Source of the DNA: CAVWQV01 sp963757115
GTDB taxonomy: Bacteria; Pseudomonadota; Alphaproteobacteria; Acetobacterales; Acetobacteraceae
Length of the DNA: 64,000 nucleotides
Assembly: GCA_963757115.1 (NCBI GenBank)
Contig: CAVWQV010000015.1
Coordinates: 124,001-188,000 of the forward strand
Direction: 5' to 3'
Below, in pieces: positions 17,901 through 27,263 of this stretch. The position numbers were made by a program, and so were the translations under genes. Positions within the stretch are counted from its first letter, which is position 1. Every line of letters starts with the position of its first letter. Under the pieces are notes generated by a model. That model did not search any database. It saw nothing but the letters and a program-made list of their open reading frames with translations, and was not told the origin of the DNA.

Positions 17901-18185
17901 CAATTACGCGCGTTCAACCCGTCGCTCGGCGTCACGGCAAAGGGGCGGGTCGATCTCAGCAGCAACGTGGCCGATATCGAGGGCACCATCGTGCCGGCCT
18001 ACTTCTTCAATTCCCTGCTGGGCGACGTGCCGCTGGTCGGTCGCCTGTTCAGCCCGGAGAAGGGCGGCGGGGTGTTCGCCGCGTCCTACACGGTGCGCGG
18101 CCCTCTGAACGATCCCAAGGTAAGCGTCAACCCGCTTTCCGCCCTTACTCCCGGCTTCCTCCGCGGGTTGTTCGGGCTGTTCTGA
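14982..18185 (+). CDS. Large AsmA-like/DUF3971 envelope protein
   Basis: This 1067-residue protein has one N-terminal membrane anchor (about residues 18-42) followed by a long beta-rich periplasmic region. The C-terminal part (HPLSGTAEITGFRVHDPHG, FTLTDTALELGQLRAFNPS, VPAYFFNSLLGDVPLVGRL) is characteristic of the AsmA_2/YhdP group. Such proteins are thought to form bridges that move phospholipid between inner and outer membranes. ATG 14982 is preferred because the membrane segment then sits at a normal distance. It is divergent from glnE. The frame is intact over 3.2 kb. Confidence 0.85.
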   Translation: MRSLNGQAARVAGRCAHGMLVLVVMAAVLTAAVFAVFAWRLSQGPLDVPWLAHRLEAAAENDATPIRLSIGSAAIAWEGWRRGLDMPLDIRLADVRASDAAGVPIAEIPHGFVALSVRALLLGRLRPRSLELDDVRLQLARAADGAIGLDDGSPAPLKAAAPAASGVPAWQRLVAEFASPAGGDRADLRRSIVAQLRRLHVRNASIFVADRQLGTNWQLSKLTLELARSPRGGVSGQGDAEIAVADQRISFRMSAALAPGGTQTRLNASLGPVQPAALARAAPKLAPLAAMDAPVSLTASAELGPELAVQSAALDALAEAGRMRLGSSDLQLSGATLSMEARPDHVTVRKLGFGLRARDGGPLSQVQAHGEGQRTDQSLQANFTLELDQAAFADLPVLWPEGTGGGARAWIAANISSGTARNAHVEVQVAGPPDLSSITLTRSTGTVSGEDLTIWWLRPVPPIERAQAKLQILDPDTLEIIADSGLQGTDATHAPLAIRGGKVRITGIERPHQFAVIDAQSSGGLADAFALLRQPRLHLLDKHPVPGRDPSGQASVRMRVQLPLEETVKIDDVVIHAQGRLTDAHLTDLVVGRDLDAGKLDFDATNDGLKIGGDALLAGIATQLAVEMDFRAGPPSQIVQKVTASGRATARQMAAAGVDPGPLLSGAGDLKAVLTERRDGKGVVQTDADLTEAELSAAPIGWRKPAGSPAHLSAKISLDHDRLTAIDKLSLEGKDVTVQGGAEAVAGRVALLRFDRLKMGRTQAQGTVRFPNPDGQQPIAATFSGPAIDLSAISTHRRPPSTTATDPTSPAAALHPWSLDARFERAFMAGGHDWQGLVASALNDGKLFARLSLNGQTSPGQPFRFDLTPGTSRRELTATASDTGALFAGLDLTSTMRGGRLTLTGGYDDTRTDHPLSGTAEITGFRVHDPHGLGRLLQAMSLYGLVQAASGPGLGFTRLIAPFTLTDTALELGQLRAFNPSLGVTAKGRVDLSSNVADIEGTIVPAYFFNSLLGDVPLVGRLFSPEKGGGVFAASYTVRGPLNDPKVSVNPLSALTPGFLRGLFGLF

Positions 18186-18262
18186 GCTCCGCCCGAACCG
18201 TCGCGCGCTTGACGGTCAACGGCACGCCGGCTTCCCTCCGTGGCACTACGAGGGAGGCGGCA

Positions 18263-18970
18263 GTGGCGGAGCTCAAGGCGCTGGTGTTCGACACGTTCGG
18301 CACGGTGGTGGACTGGCGCACCAGCCTCATCGAGGATCTGTCCGCCTTTGGCCGGACGCGGGGTGTCGAGGCGGACTGGGCGCGGCTCGTGGACGCGTGG
18401 CGCGCCGCTTATCAGCCTTCCATGCAGCGAGTGCGTTCGGGCGAGCGCGGCTGGGCGACGCTCGACACTCTGCACCGGGAATCGCTCGACCGGCTGGTCG
18501 CCGAGTTCGGCATCACGGGCCTTAACGAGGACGACCTTTGCCACATCAATCTCGGGTGGCACCGGCTGAGGCCCTGGCCGGATGCCGTCGCGGGTCTCGC
18601 GCGCTTGCAACGGCGCTACATCATCGGGCCGCTATCGAACGGCAACGTGTCGCTGCTGCTGGAGATGGCCAAGGCTGCCGGCCTGCCGTGGGACATGATC
18701 TTCGGCTCCGACCTGTTCGGGCATTTCAAGCCGGACCCGGAAACCTATCTCGGGGTGTGTCGGCTCCTCGATCTCGACTCGGGCGAGGTGATGATGTGCG
18801 CGGCGCACAACTCCGACCTCCGGGCGGCCCAGGCGCTCGGCTTGCAGACCGGCTTCTTTCCCCGCCCGACCGAGTACGGCCCGCACCAGTCGCGCGACAC
18901 CGAAGCCGACGGCGAATGGACGGTGATCGCGAAGGACATCGAGGATCTGGCGACCCGTCTAGGCGCGTGA
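18263..18970 (+). CDS. Haloacid dehalogenase, type II
   Basis: This 235-residue HAD-superfamily enzyme should hydrolyse a 2-haloalkanoic acid or similar compound. The nucleophile motif is VFDTFGTVVDWR, motif II is PLSNGN, and the lysine/acidic part is GSDLFGHFKPDPETY followed by CAAHNSDLRAAQALGL. GTG 18263 is chosen because GGGAGG lies six bases upstream and the protein then begins next to motif I. The C-terminus is normal. It is convergent with the binding-protein gene that ends at 18974. Confidence 0.87.
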   Translation: MAELKALVFDTFGTVVDWRTSLIEDLSAFGRTRGVEADWARLVDAWRAAYQPSMQRVRSGERGWATLDTLHRESLDRLVAEFGITGLNEDDLCHINLGWHRLRPWPDAVAGLARLQRRYIIGPLSNGNVSLLLEMAKAAGLPWDMIFGSDLFGHFKPDPETYLGVCRLLDLDSGEVMMCAAHNSDLRAAQALGLQTGFFPRPTEYGPHQSRDTEADGEWTVIAKDIEDLATRLGA

Positions 18971-18973
18971 TCC

Positions 18974-19997
18974 CTAGCGGATCGGCGGCGCGTATTGCAG
19001 GCCGCCCTTGCTCCAAAGATTGTTGATGCCGCGCTGCACGCCGAGCGGGGTGATGTTGCGGTCCCAGATCTCGCCGAAATTACCGACCTGCTTGACGACG
19101 TTGAACGCCCATTTGTTGTCGAGCCCGAGCGCCTTGCCCATGTCGCCGTCGACGCCCAAGAGGCGGCGCACGTCGGGCGCATTGCTGTTCGTCATCTCGT
19201 CGACGTTCTTGCTGGTGACACCGTTCTCCTCCGCGGTCAGCGCCGCGATGAATGTCCAGCGCACCACGTCGAACCATTTATCATCGCCCTTGCGCACCAT
19301 CGCCCCCAGCGGCTCCTTGCTGATGATCTCGGGCAACAGCACGAAGTCGTTCGCCTTGGAGCCCTGCGTGAAGCGGAAAGTCGCGAGTGCGGAGCTATCG
19401 GTCGAGTAGGCGTCGCAGCGGCCGCTCAGGAATGCACCCTGAATCTCGGTGAGGTCCTGAATGAGGATCGGCGTGAACTTGAGATTGTTCTGCCGGAAGT
19501 AGTCGTTGATCGCGAGCTCGGTGCTCGTGCCGGGCTGCACGCAGATGGTGGCGCCGTCCAGCTCCTTGGGCGACTTCACCCCGGCCGACTGCTTCACCAG
19601 AAAACCTGTGCCGTCGTAGTAGTTCACCCACGCGAACTCGAGGCCAAGGTTGGCTTCGCGCCCCAGGGTCCAGGTCGTGCTGCGGATCAGCACGATCCAC
19701 CTCGCCCGATTGCAGCGCGGTGAAGCGGTTCGTGGTGGTGAGCGGGACGAACTTGACCTTGCTTGCATCGCCCAGCGCCGCGGCCGCGACGGCGCGGCAA
19801 GAATCGGCGTCGAGCCCGCGTTCCACCCCGTGGCTGTCGGGCAGCGAGAAGCCGGGCACCCCAGTCGAGACGCCGCACACCAGCTGACCGCGCTGCTTGA
19901 TCGCGTCCAAAGTCGCCGAGCCGGAGCCCTGGGCCGAGGCGAGGGCGGGCCATAGCAGCGCTAACAGCGCAGGTAGCAAGATTGCCGATCGGAACAT
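18974..19997 (-). CDS. Periplasmic general amino-acid binding protein, AapJ/BztA-like (frame broken)
   Basis: This is a solute-binding protein of a polar amino-acid ABC importer, about 340 residues. The signal peptide (FRSAILLPALLALLWPALAS) and TLDAIKQRGQLVCGVSTGVPGF begin the protein. At about 19695 the frame changes by one base within EVDVLIRSTTWTLGRE, and the rest (WVNYYDGTGFLVK to NNLWSKGGLQYAPPIR) is in the new frame. One extra base in GATCGTG explains it. The match to AapJ/BztA proteins is strong, but no permease or ATPase genes are adjacent, so the protein is an orphan here. Confidence 0.87.
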
Positions 19998-20138
19998 GGA
20001 AACGAACTCCAGGAGGGGCGCGGATCGGCCCTGCAACGGCGCGACTGTGCGGCGCGGTTGGGGGCGAGATCAACATTGTGCGCGGGCAACGGGCCGACTC
20101 GGTCGTGAAAGCTTCCGCTTCGGTCCGATACCTGCCAC

Positions 20139-20567
20139 ATGCTTCGTATGCTGCACCTGACCAAGCTCGCCGTCGGCGCGCACGACGTCGAGCACCTCCG
20201 CGCATTCCAGGCCGAGCGCGCTCTTCAGGCTCCGCCGCTTCGGCACCGCACCCGCCACTTTCCCCGGCGCGCGGCGGAAGTGGTCGACGGCGGCTCCATG
20301 TACTGGGTGGTAAGCGGTGCCATGTTGGTCCGCCAGCGCGTGCTCGAAATCGCGGAGGATCGCTGGGACGACGCCAGCCGCTGCACGGCGCTGATCTTGG
20401 ACCCGACGCTAGTGCCGGTGGCTGGCCGCCCGACCAAACCGTTCCAGGGCTGGCGCTACCTCGCCCCCGGCGACGCGCCGCCGGACCTCGCCTGGGAGCC
20501 GGCCGAGGACGCGGCCGCCCTGCCGCGCGAACTGCGGCAGGAGCTGCGCGCGCTCTGCTTGATTTGA
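20139..20567 (+). CDS. DUF1489 family protein
   Basis: This 142-residue conserved alphaproteobacterial protein of unknown function has the family pattern MLHLTKLAVG at the start, an internal YWVVSGAMLVRQRVLEI segment, and LILDPTLVPVAGRPTKPFQGWRYL in the middle. ATG 20148 in the same frame is an alternative start. It is transcribed divergently from the binding-protein gene. No role can be assigned from sequence. Confidence 0.85.
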   Translation: MLRMLHLTKLAVGAHDVEHLRAFQAERALQAPPLRHRTRHFPRRAAEVVDGGSMYWVVSGAMLVRQRVLEIAEDRWDDASRCTALILDPTLVPVAGRPTKPFQGWRYLAPGDAPPDLAWEPAEDAAALPRELRQELRALCLI

Positions 20568-20582
20568 GCTAGCAAGCTGGAG

Positions 20583-22586
20583 CTATTGGGACGAAGCCGC
20601 GACAACGGAACTCGGTATCGACACGCCAGTGTTGACCGGCAACGCCAAGTACGACGGGTGGGCTGTGTCGTGCAAAATCGTTTGGTGCGCCGTTGCGTAC
20701 TGTGAACCGAAGTTTGGATTTTCCGCAGTATTCAGGTTCCGGGCGAAGTGCGGAAAGTTGGAGGATGAGATCTCTACCCGCAGCCGGTGTCCTGCCCGGA
20801 TGATCGTCGCGGTGTTGCCGAGATCGAGTGTGTATTGGTAAGCCTGCCCAGGCTCGATCAGCTGCGGTGGCTGGCGTGAGCCGTTCCGATAGCGTGCCCT
20901 CACGATGCGGTCCAACACGTTGTGAGTGTTGCCGTCGGGATGAACGTCCACGAGCTTGACCGTGAAGTCGGTGTCAGGCGCCGAGGAAATCGCCCAGAAA
21001 TTGGCCGTGACCATGCCGATCACCGGCGTGTCCCGCTCGACGGGATCACCGCTATAGACGAGCACGTCGTCACGCATCTCGACAGAGGACTGTTCCTGAG
21101 CGCCGGCGGGCAGATGGGTCGTGTCGCAGCACATGTTACCTCCCACCGTCGGCACCGGGTTTGCGGGATCATAGTCGAAGGAGTCTGACGTCGAGTCCTG
21201 GGCCGCATCCGTCAATTTCCCGTCGCCCTCGCGCGTGTTGGCGTGACCTCCGCTGGTCAAAAACAGGTCAAGTGGCTGTGTGCCCGGAAGCGGGAAATCG
21301 CTCCCGGTGATCCAGAATCCGGTTCCGGTCTGGCCAGAGTTCGGTGGAACCAAGACGTAAAGGTTCACCGTGGGTGAAGCATCCTCGCCATTCCGAACGC
21401 CCTTGAGCCAGTAGTCGAAAAAGTTCTTGGTCAAGGACGGGTCGGGCGTATCGTCACCGAAAGTCGGTGTCCCGCTGTTACCCGAATGCCCGTAGGCACC
21501 CATGATCAGGCGGGTGCCAGAACGCGCCTCGGGAGTTGCCCCGAAAGCCCTCATGCCCCGGAAATTCTGAACCGTGCCAATCTGGAAGGGATCGTACCAG
21601 TCGCCGCTGACCAACGCCGGCACTTGGATATCCGGGTAACGTATACTGGTGTCGACCCGCGCCCAATAGCGGTCATAGTTCGGATGCCTAAGCCAATCGT
21701 AATAAAAAGGCGCGTACTCGGTATACTCGCTGAACGACGTAAGCGGGAGCTGTTTGACCCAGTTTGAGGTGATGTTCTGATTGTAGAGATTGGTCCAGTC
21801 GGTAACCTGCTGCGCGATTGTGTCCGCCGATAGGCCGTTCGCTTGGCCGGCGCGGGTGATCTGGTCCGGCAGAATGGTCGTGCCGGGCCAAGTCAAGCCG
21901 AGCCACAGGTCGAAAACAGCGTTCACGTATTGGACGTTGTCGTGCTGATCGGAGCCCATGATGCTCGGCGCGATCGCGACAAGATGCGGCGGAGCTTTTC
22001 CTGCGGGCTGCCATTGGGTGATCGCAAGATAGGATGGACCCATCATCCCGACCTTGCCATTCGACCAGTCCTGCGCAGCCGCCCATTCGATGGCATCGAA
22101 GCCGTCATCCGCTTCCTGCTGCACCGGATAGTATCTGCCTTCGGAGGTATACGTTCCGCGTACCTCCTGCACGACTCCCGCATAGCCATCCTGCGCGAAG
22201 GGTATAAGTGCGGCCCCAAGCGCATCATTGAAGCAGGTTGATGGCGTCCCGATAACACGCCCGTACGGGTTCCGCATCATCAGGACCGGGTACTTTCCCG
22301 GGCTATCGGGCAAATACAGAAACGTACTCAGCGACGTGCCGTCACGCATCGGGACCGAGAGTTCTTGGCAGGTTACGCCGGGAAACGCTGCCGACCTGAC
22401 GATACCGGGCGAGTCTGATCCGGAAGCATTCCCGGCGTCCTGGGCTGTCGAGGTCTGCGCGGCGGCCGGTCGCAAGTCAAATGTTGCAGCGGTAATCAAA
22501 ACTGCTGCAACCGAACCGCCGATTTTGAAACACCGCGCAAATGAGGGTTTCGGCACTGCCGCGCAGTGCCATTTGCCGTTTCGCAT
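20583..22586 (-). CDS. CocE/NonD family serine hydrolase, secreted
   Basis: This 667-residue alpha/beta hydrolase has an X-Pro dipeptidyl-peptidase (S15) type N-terminal domain and a C-terminal jelly-roll domain (LIEPGQAYQYTLDLGNTATI, HRLRVEISSSNFPHF). The catalytic serine is in GMMGPSYLAITQ, aspartate in SGDWYDPF and histidine in AYGHSGNSG. The first 45 residues include a basic start and a hydrophobic stretch ending DLRPAAAQT, consistent with export. Relatives hydrolyse esters or amides such as cocaine or acyl peptides. The gene is visibly AT-richer than its neighbours, with non-GC third positions frequent, which suggests acquisition by transfer. Confidence 0.85.
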   Translation of the reverse strand: MRNGKWHCAAVPKPSFARCFKIGGSVAAVLITAATFDLRPAAAQTSTAQDAGNASGSDSPGIVRSAAFPGVTCQELSVPMRDGTSLSTFLYLPDSPGKYPVLMMRNPYGRVIGTPSTCFNDALGAALIPFAQDGYAGVVQEVRGTYTSEGRYYPVQQEADDGFDAIEWAAAQDWSNGKVGMMGPSYLAITQWQPAGKAPPHLVAIAPSIMGSDQHDNVQYVNAVFDLWLGLTWPGTTILPDQITRAGQANGLSADTIAQQVTDWTNLYNQNITSNWVKQLPLTSFSEYTEYAPFYYDWLRHPNYDRYWARVDTSIRYPDIQVPALVSGDWYDPFQIGTVQNFRGMRAFGATPEARSGTRLIMGAYGHSGNSGTPTFGDDTPDPSLTKNFFDYWLKGVRNGEDASPTVNLYVLVPPNSGQTGTGFWITGSDFPLPGTQPLDLFLTSGGHANTREGDGKLTDAAQDSTSDSFDYDPANPVPTVGGNMCCDTTHLPAGAQEQSSVEMRDDVLVYSGDPVERDTPVIGMVTANFWAISSAPDTDFTVKLVDVHPDGNTHNVLDRIVRARYRNGSRQPPQLIEPGQAYQYTLDLGNTATIIRAGHRLRVEISSSNFPHFARNLNTAENPNFGSQYATAHQTILHDTAHPSYLALPVNTGVSIPSSVVAASSQ

Positions 22587-22769
22587 ATTTTTGCGTCCTC
22601 CCGTTTGTCCTGCTTGTCCCGACGAAGTTACGGCGACTGCAGGTTCCTTCAGGTGAAGACTAGCTCGCCGCGCTCCGATCGCACCAGCAAGGGCAGGATC
22701 ACCAATGATTGATGCCTCCGAGCCGCCCTGCGTTCGCGGGCTGCGTTGCCGGGAGCCGGATCAACGGAG

Positions 22770-23624
22770 CTACTCCGTACCGAGTCGGGCCGTTCCGCCC
22801 TGAAACAGTCGCGGCGCCGGGCTCTTGCGCGTGTTGTCCATCGCGGTGAAGCCGCCGCCCTGATAGTGCTCGGCGACCGGGCTGTCGCTCACCTTACCCT
22901 CGAGCTGGCCGGCGTACGGATCGGCGCTATCCTGCGGCGCCCAGCCCAGCGCGTCGCGCGCGTCCTTCCCCCACCACGTCATGCGCGCGTTGGCCGACGC
23001 GCCCCAAACCACGGCGCAACCGACCGACTCGGCCAAGACGCACCGGATCATCAGCCGCGCGAGATCTGGGTATGACAGCCACGTCGCCAGCATCCGCGCG
23101 TCTACCGGTTCCGGAAAACAGGAGCCGATTCGGACGGAGACGCTCTCCACCCCGTGCTTGAACCAATAGAGCCGGCCCATCAGCTCGCCATACGCCTTTG
23201 ACAGGCCGTAGTAGCCGTCGGGGAGAAACTGGCAGTCGGCGTCGATCGTCTCGCTTCGCTCGTGAAAGCCGATGGCGTGATTGGACGAGGCGAATATCAC
23301 GCGCGCCCTCTCGCGCCGCGCCGCCTCGTACACGTGAAAAAGCCCCCGGATGTTCGGGCCGAGCACCTCCTCGAACGGCCGCTCGACCGAAACGCCGCCG
23401 AAATGGAGGATTGCGCCGCAGTCCTCCGCCAACCGCAGGATCGCAACGCCGTCGTTGAGGTCCGCGCGGGCGAAGGTGGCACCGGCGGGCAGCGGGTCGG
23501 GGAACGGCGCGATGTCGGTAAGCCGCAACGCCCACCCTTCGGCGCCCAGAGCCCGGGCCAGTTGCCGCCCGAGCGCGCCGGAGGCGCCGGTAAGGAGAAC
23601 GGGTTTTTCCGGGATGGTCGGCAT
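22770..23624 (-). CDS. NAD-dependent epimerase/dehydratase, uronate-dehydrogenase-like
   Basis: This 284-residue extended short-chain dehydrogenase has the nucleotide-binding motif LLTGASGALGRQLARAL, the FASSNHAIGFHER segment and the catalytic YGLSK. This combination resembles uronate dehydrogenases (Udh), which oxidise galacturonate or glucuronate to the lactone. The C-terminus is normal. A 65-base gap with TATAGC separates it from the divergent amidase gene. Whether uronates are the real substrate is uncertain. Confidence 0.8.
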   Translation of the reverse strand: MPTIPEKPVLLTGASGALGRQLARALGAEGWALRLTDIAPFPDPLPAGATFARADLNDGVAILRLAEDCGAILHFGGVSVERPFEEVLGPNIRGLFHVYEAARRERARVIFASSNHAIGFHERSETIDADCQFLPDGYYGLSKAYGELMGRLYWFKHGVESVSVRIGSCFPEPVDARMLATWLSYPDLARLMIRCVLAESVGCAVVWGASANARMTWWGKDARDALGWAPQDSADPYAGQLEGKVSDSPVAEHYQGGGFTAMDNTRKSPAPRLFQGGTARLGTE

Positions 23625-23689
23625 GGGTTCCTCCTTCGGCTGGCTCGTGTGTATAGCACCCCGACACGGACCCGCCGGAAGGAGCGCCC

Positions 23690-25049
23690 ATGCGGACCAT
23701 CGAGGACCACGCCCAAGCGCTCGAGGCCGGGCGCGTTACCGCCCGTGCCTTGGTCGAGCGATGCCTCGAACAGGCCACCGATCCCGACGGCGAGGGCGCC
23801 CGGACGTTCATCGCACTCGATCCCGAGGGCGCTCGCGAGGCGGCGGACGCGATGGACCGGCTGCGCCGCGCCCGCCGCGCGCCCACTCGGTGGGCCGGCA
23901 TCCCCATCAGCCTGAAAGACCTGTTCGACATCCGGGGCGAGCCGACGCGCGCCGGGTCCCGCGCGCTCGACGATGCGCCGCCCGCCGCCGCCCACGCGCC
24001 GGTGGTGCAGCGCATGCTCGCCGCCGGGTTCGTGCCGGTGGGCCGCACCAACATGACCGAGTTCGCGTTCTCCGGGCTCGGGATCAACCCGCATTACGGC
24101 ACGCCGCTCTGCCCGTGGGACCGTCCGAACGCCCGCATTCCCGGCGGCAGCTCGTCGGGCGCGGCGGTGTCTGTCGCCGACGGGATGGCGGTGGCCGCAC
24201 TCGGCACCGACACCGGCGGCTCGTGCCGGATTCCGGCCGCACTCTGCGGCATTGTCGGCTACAAGCCGACCGCGCGGCGCGTGCCGATCGACGGCGTGCT
24301 GCCACTCGCACCCAGCCTCGACTCCGTCGGCCCGCTCGCGCCCTCCGTCGCCTGCTGCCGGGTGGTGGATGCCTTTCTGGCGGGCGGCGCGCCGCGAGCG
24401 AGCCGCGCCGCTGCCACTCGCCGGGCTGCGGCTGGCCCTGCCTTCCAACGTGATGCTGGACGGGCTGGATGCGCACGTCGCCCGCGCCTTCGAGCGCGCC
24501 GTATCCCGCTTGCGGGCGGCCGGCGCCCGGATCACCGAGACGGCGTTCCCCGTGTTCGACGAACTACCCGGCGTGAACGCGACGGGGGGCTTCGCGTCGG
24601 CGGAGGCGTATGCCTGGCACCGCAAGTTGCTGGCGAGCAAAGGGACGCTGTACGACCCGCGCATCCGCGTGCGCATCGCCCACGGCGCGGCGCAGAGTGC
24701 TACGGACTACATCACGTTGATTGCCGCCCGACGCCGCCTGATGGCCGCCTTCGACGAAGCGACGCAAGCGTTCGACGCACTGCTCATGCCGACCTGCCCC
24801 CTGGTTGCACCGCGCATCGCCGAGCTGGACGACGAGCGGGAGTACAACCGGATCAACCTGCTGCTGCTCCGCAACACCGCCTACGCCAACTTCCTCGACC
24901 GCTGCGCTATCAGCCTGCCGTGCCACGGCACGGGCGAGCCCCCGGTCGGGCTGATGCTGATGGGCGAAACGATGGGCGACGCGCGGCTGTTCGCCATCGC
25001 CGAGGCGGTGGAGCTGGCACTGGCTGACGAACGTCACGGGGCGGGCTGA
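23690..25049 (+). CDS. Amidase signature family hydrolase (frame broken)
   Basis: This Ser-Ser-Lys amidase of about 452 residues has the lysine in ISLKDLFDI, the serine-rich loop IPGGSSSGAAVSVADG and the nucleophile region GTDTGGSCRIPAALCG, and KPTARRVPIDG follows. At about 24395, in a GC-rich stretch after DAFLAGGAPR, the frame shifts by one base and resumes as LPLAGLRLALPSNVMLDGL, running to TGA 25049. A single inserted base explains the break. The substrate is unknown. The stop lies 32 bases before the convergent iminopeptidase gene. Confidence 0.83.
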
Positions 25050-25081
25050 TCGCCCGCATACCCGACAGGGCAAGCCGCGGG

Positions 25082-26032
25082 TCAGCGGCCCTGGCGGAAG
25101 CGCTCCACCGCGGCAACCAGGGCGCGGCGAACGCCCGGCTCAAGCGCCGAGTGGCCGGCGTCGGGCACCACAGTCAGTCGCGCGGCAGGCCACGCCGCCG
25201 CCAGCTCAAAGGCGGTGGAGGCCGGGCACACCATGTCGTAGCGGCCCTGCACGATCTCGGCCGGAATGCGGCTGATCCGGCCCATGTGCGCGAGCAGCCC
25301 CTCGGGCGGCAGGAACAGATTGCGCGCGAAGTACCAGGCCTCGATGCGCGCGAGGCCGAGGGCAGTGCGGTCCTGCGCGAACGAGGCGACGGTGTCCGGG
25401 CTCGGCAGCAAGGTACTGCACGACCCTTCGTAGACCGACCACGCGCGCGCGGCCGGCCCATGCACCGCCGGATCGGGGTCGGTGAGGCGGCGGAGATAGG
25501 AGCCGAGCACGTCGCCCCGCTCGGTTTCGGGCAGAAAGCGGACGAAGGTGGCGTGAGCGTCCGGGAAGATGGCGCGCACACCGTGCAGGAACCAGTGCAC
25601 CTCGTCCGGCCGACCCAGGAACACGCCGCGCAGCACGCAGCCCGCGACGCGCTCCGGATAGGCTTGGGCGTAGGCGAGTGCGAGGGTCGAGCCCCACGAC
25701 CCGCCGAACAGCAGCCAGCGGTCGATGCCGAGATGGCGCCGCAGGATCTCGATGTCGTCGACGAGGTCGGCCGTGGTGTTGTCGACCAAACTGCCGAGCG
25801 GCCGGGAACGGCCCGCGCCGCGCTGGTCGAAGATCACCACGCGCCAGAAATCGGGGTCGAAGAAGCGGCGGTGGACCGCCCCTGCTCCCGCGCCGGGGCC
25901 GCCGTGCAGGAACAATGCCGGCCGCCCGCGCGGTGTGCCAACCTGTTCCCAGTACATCACGTGCCCGGCGGACAGCGGCAGGTAGCCGGTCTCGTAAGGC
26001 CCGATCTGAGGGAACAAGTCGCCGCGCGGCAT
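25082..26032 (-). CDS. pip: Prolyl iminopeptidase
   Basis: This 316-residue alpha/beta hydrolase removes N-terminal proline from peptides (family S33). The typical N-terminus is FPQIGPYETGYLPLS, the oxyanion region is LFLHGGPGAGAG, the serine is in FGGSWGSTLALAYAQ, the aspartate in VQGRYDMVCP and the histidine in DAGHSALEP. ATG 26032 is chosen because the family begins a few residues before this region; the upstream frame is open only by chance. It is divergent from the DUF423 gene, with a TATAAA in the 64-base gap. Confidence 0.92.
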   Translation of the reverse strand: MPRGDLFPQIGPYETGYLPLSAGHVMYWEQVGTPRGRPALFLHGGPGAGAGAVHRRFFDPDFWRVVIFDQRGAGRSRPLGSLVDNTTADLVDDIEILRRHLGIDRWLLFGGSWGSTLALAYAQAYPERVAGCVLRGVFLGRPDEVHWFLHGVRAIFPDAHATFVRFLPETERGDVLGSYLRRLTDPDPAVHGPAARAWSVYEGSCSTLLPSPDTVASFAQDRTALGLARIEAWYFARNLFLPPEGLLAHMGRISRIPAEIVQGRYDMVCPASTAFELAAAWPAARLTVVPDAGHSALEPGVRRALVAAVERFRQGR

Positions 26033-26096
26033 TCGCCGAACTCTATAAAGCGCTCGGCGATGGCGAAACAGGCGCAACCTACCCACATCGGCGGCC

Positions 26097-26456
26097 ATGT
26101 ACCGCCTTTGGATCGCGCTCGGATCACTCGCGGGGATGACGGGGGTCGGCATGGCGGCCTACGCCGCGCACGGCGGCCTCGAACCCGCGGCGCTCGCGAT
26201 TGTGCGACGCGGCGTTGAGATGCAGCTGTGGCATGCGCTGGCGCTCGTCCTGTGCGGGGTCTGGGCCGCGCGGGCGGCTGGTCTGGCCGTGCATCTCGCC
26301 GGCGCGGCGTTCAGCCTCGGCCTGCTCGGCTTCTGCGGCGCCCTCTACCTCCTAGCGCTGGGCGGACTGCATTCAGCAGGGATGGCGCCGGTGGGCGGCA
26401 CACTGCTCATGGCAGGCTGGCTGTTGCTCGGGCTCTCGGCGTTGCGTCGGGCATGA
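26097..26456 (+). CDS. DUF423 family small membrane protein
   Basis: This 119-residue inner-membrane protein has four hydrophobic segments. It matches the DUF423 pattern: an early GMAAYAAHG, the conserved GVEMQLWHALALVLCG and a glycine-rich GALYLLALGG. The function is unknown. The frame is complete. It lies in a short divergent gap from pip, and ends 35 bases before the convergent methyltransferase. Confidence 0.85.
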   Translation: MYRLWIALGSLAGMTGVGMAAYAAHGGLEPAALAIVRRGVEMQLWHALALVLCGVWAARAAGLAVHLAGAAFSLGLLGFCGALYLLALGGLHSAGMAPVGGTLLMAGWLLLGLSALRRA

Positions 26457-26491
26457 CGCTCTCGGAGCGTGACGCTCTCGGGCGTGAGGGC

Positions 26492-27202
26492 TCAGGCCAT
26501 CTCCGCCAGCACCCGGCGGCGGCGGGGCACCGCGTCCGCGGGCACCGCGCCGTAGAGGTCCTTCACCGCCTCGGTGATCGTGACCCCGGCCAAGCGCGGG
26601 GCGACGCGCCGGCCGGCGCGCTCGATCAGCGGCGCGCCCCGTAGTACCAGGCGCAGGTTGGTGGGCGGAAGGAACAGCGCCACGTCACGGCGCTCCACCC
26701 GGAACAGCGAAGCCGCCAGCAGGCGGCCGATCTGCCCGGCGGAGAACGGCGCTCCGTGTCCGAACGGTGTGCTTTCGGCATGAGCCCACATGCCACGCCG
26801 GTTCGGCGTCACGACGAGCAACGTGCCGTCGTCGCGCAGCACCCGCCAGATCTCGCGAAGGAAGCCACGCGCGTTGTCGGCCGTTTCCAGCGCATGAACG
26901 AGCAAGACTCGGTCGAAGAACAGGTCGGGGAACGGTAAGGCGCACTCATCGGAAGCACAGGACAAGCTGGGCGCGCCCGCCGGCCAGCGCGTCGCCACGA
27001 CAGGGCCCGGCGTCAGCGCGACGCAACGGGCCGCCTGCTCTCGCCACAAGCGCAGGTACGGCGTCGCATGACCGCAGCCGAGCACCGATTGCCCGCGCAG
27101 CTCTGGCCACAGCACGCGCAGGCGTTCGCGCAGCAACCGGCCAGCCACGGTGCCGCGCAGGGTGCCGTAGAACTCCGCCGTTGCATGTGCTTCCCCAGCC
27201 AT
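26492..27202 (-). CDS. Class I SAM-dependent methyltransferase
   Basis: This 236-residue protein has a class I methyltransferase fold: motif I region SVLGCGHATPYLRLW, post-I VALTPGP, motif IV FDRVLLVHALETADN and post-IV WRVLRDDGTLLVVTPN. Motif I lacks the full GxGxG. A C-terminal basic region (VPRRRRVLAEMA) follows. In many alphaproteobacteria a similar methyltransferase sits divergent from gloB, as here. The methyl acceptor is unknown. Confidence 0.83.
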   Translation of the reverse strand: MAGEAHATAEFYGTLRGTVAGRLLRERLRVLWPELRGQSVLGCGHATPYLRLWREQAARCVALTPGPVVATRWPAGAPSLSCASDECALPFPDLFFDRVLLVHALETADNARGFLREIWRVLRDDGTLLVVTPNRRGMWAHAESTPFGHGAPFSAGQIGRLLAASLFRVERRDVALFLPPTNLRLVLRGAPLIERAGRRVAPRLAGVTITEAVKDLYGAVPADAVPRRRRVLAEMA

Positions 27203-27263
27203 CGCGGGACTATAACACGCCCTCGGGTTTGCCGCCGACCCGAAGCCGGCCTAACATCTACCT

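Noticed and set aside
23690..25049. The amidase as part of the split asparaginase operon
   Set aside because: It is a different amidase; the one that fits the ATGA junction is at 48.6-50.1 kb.
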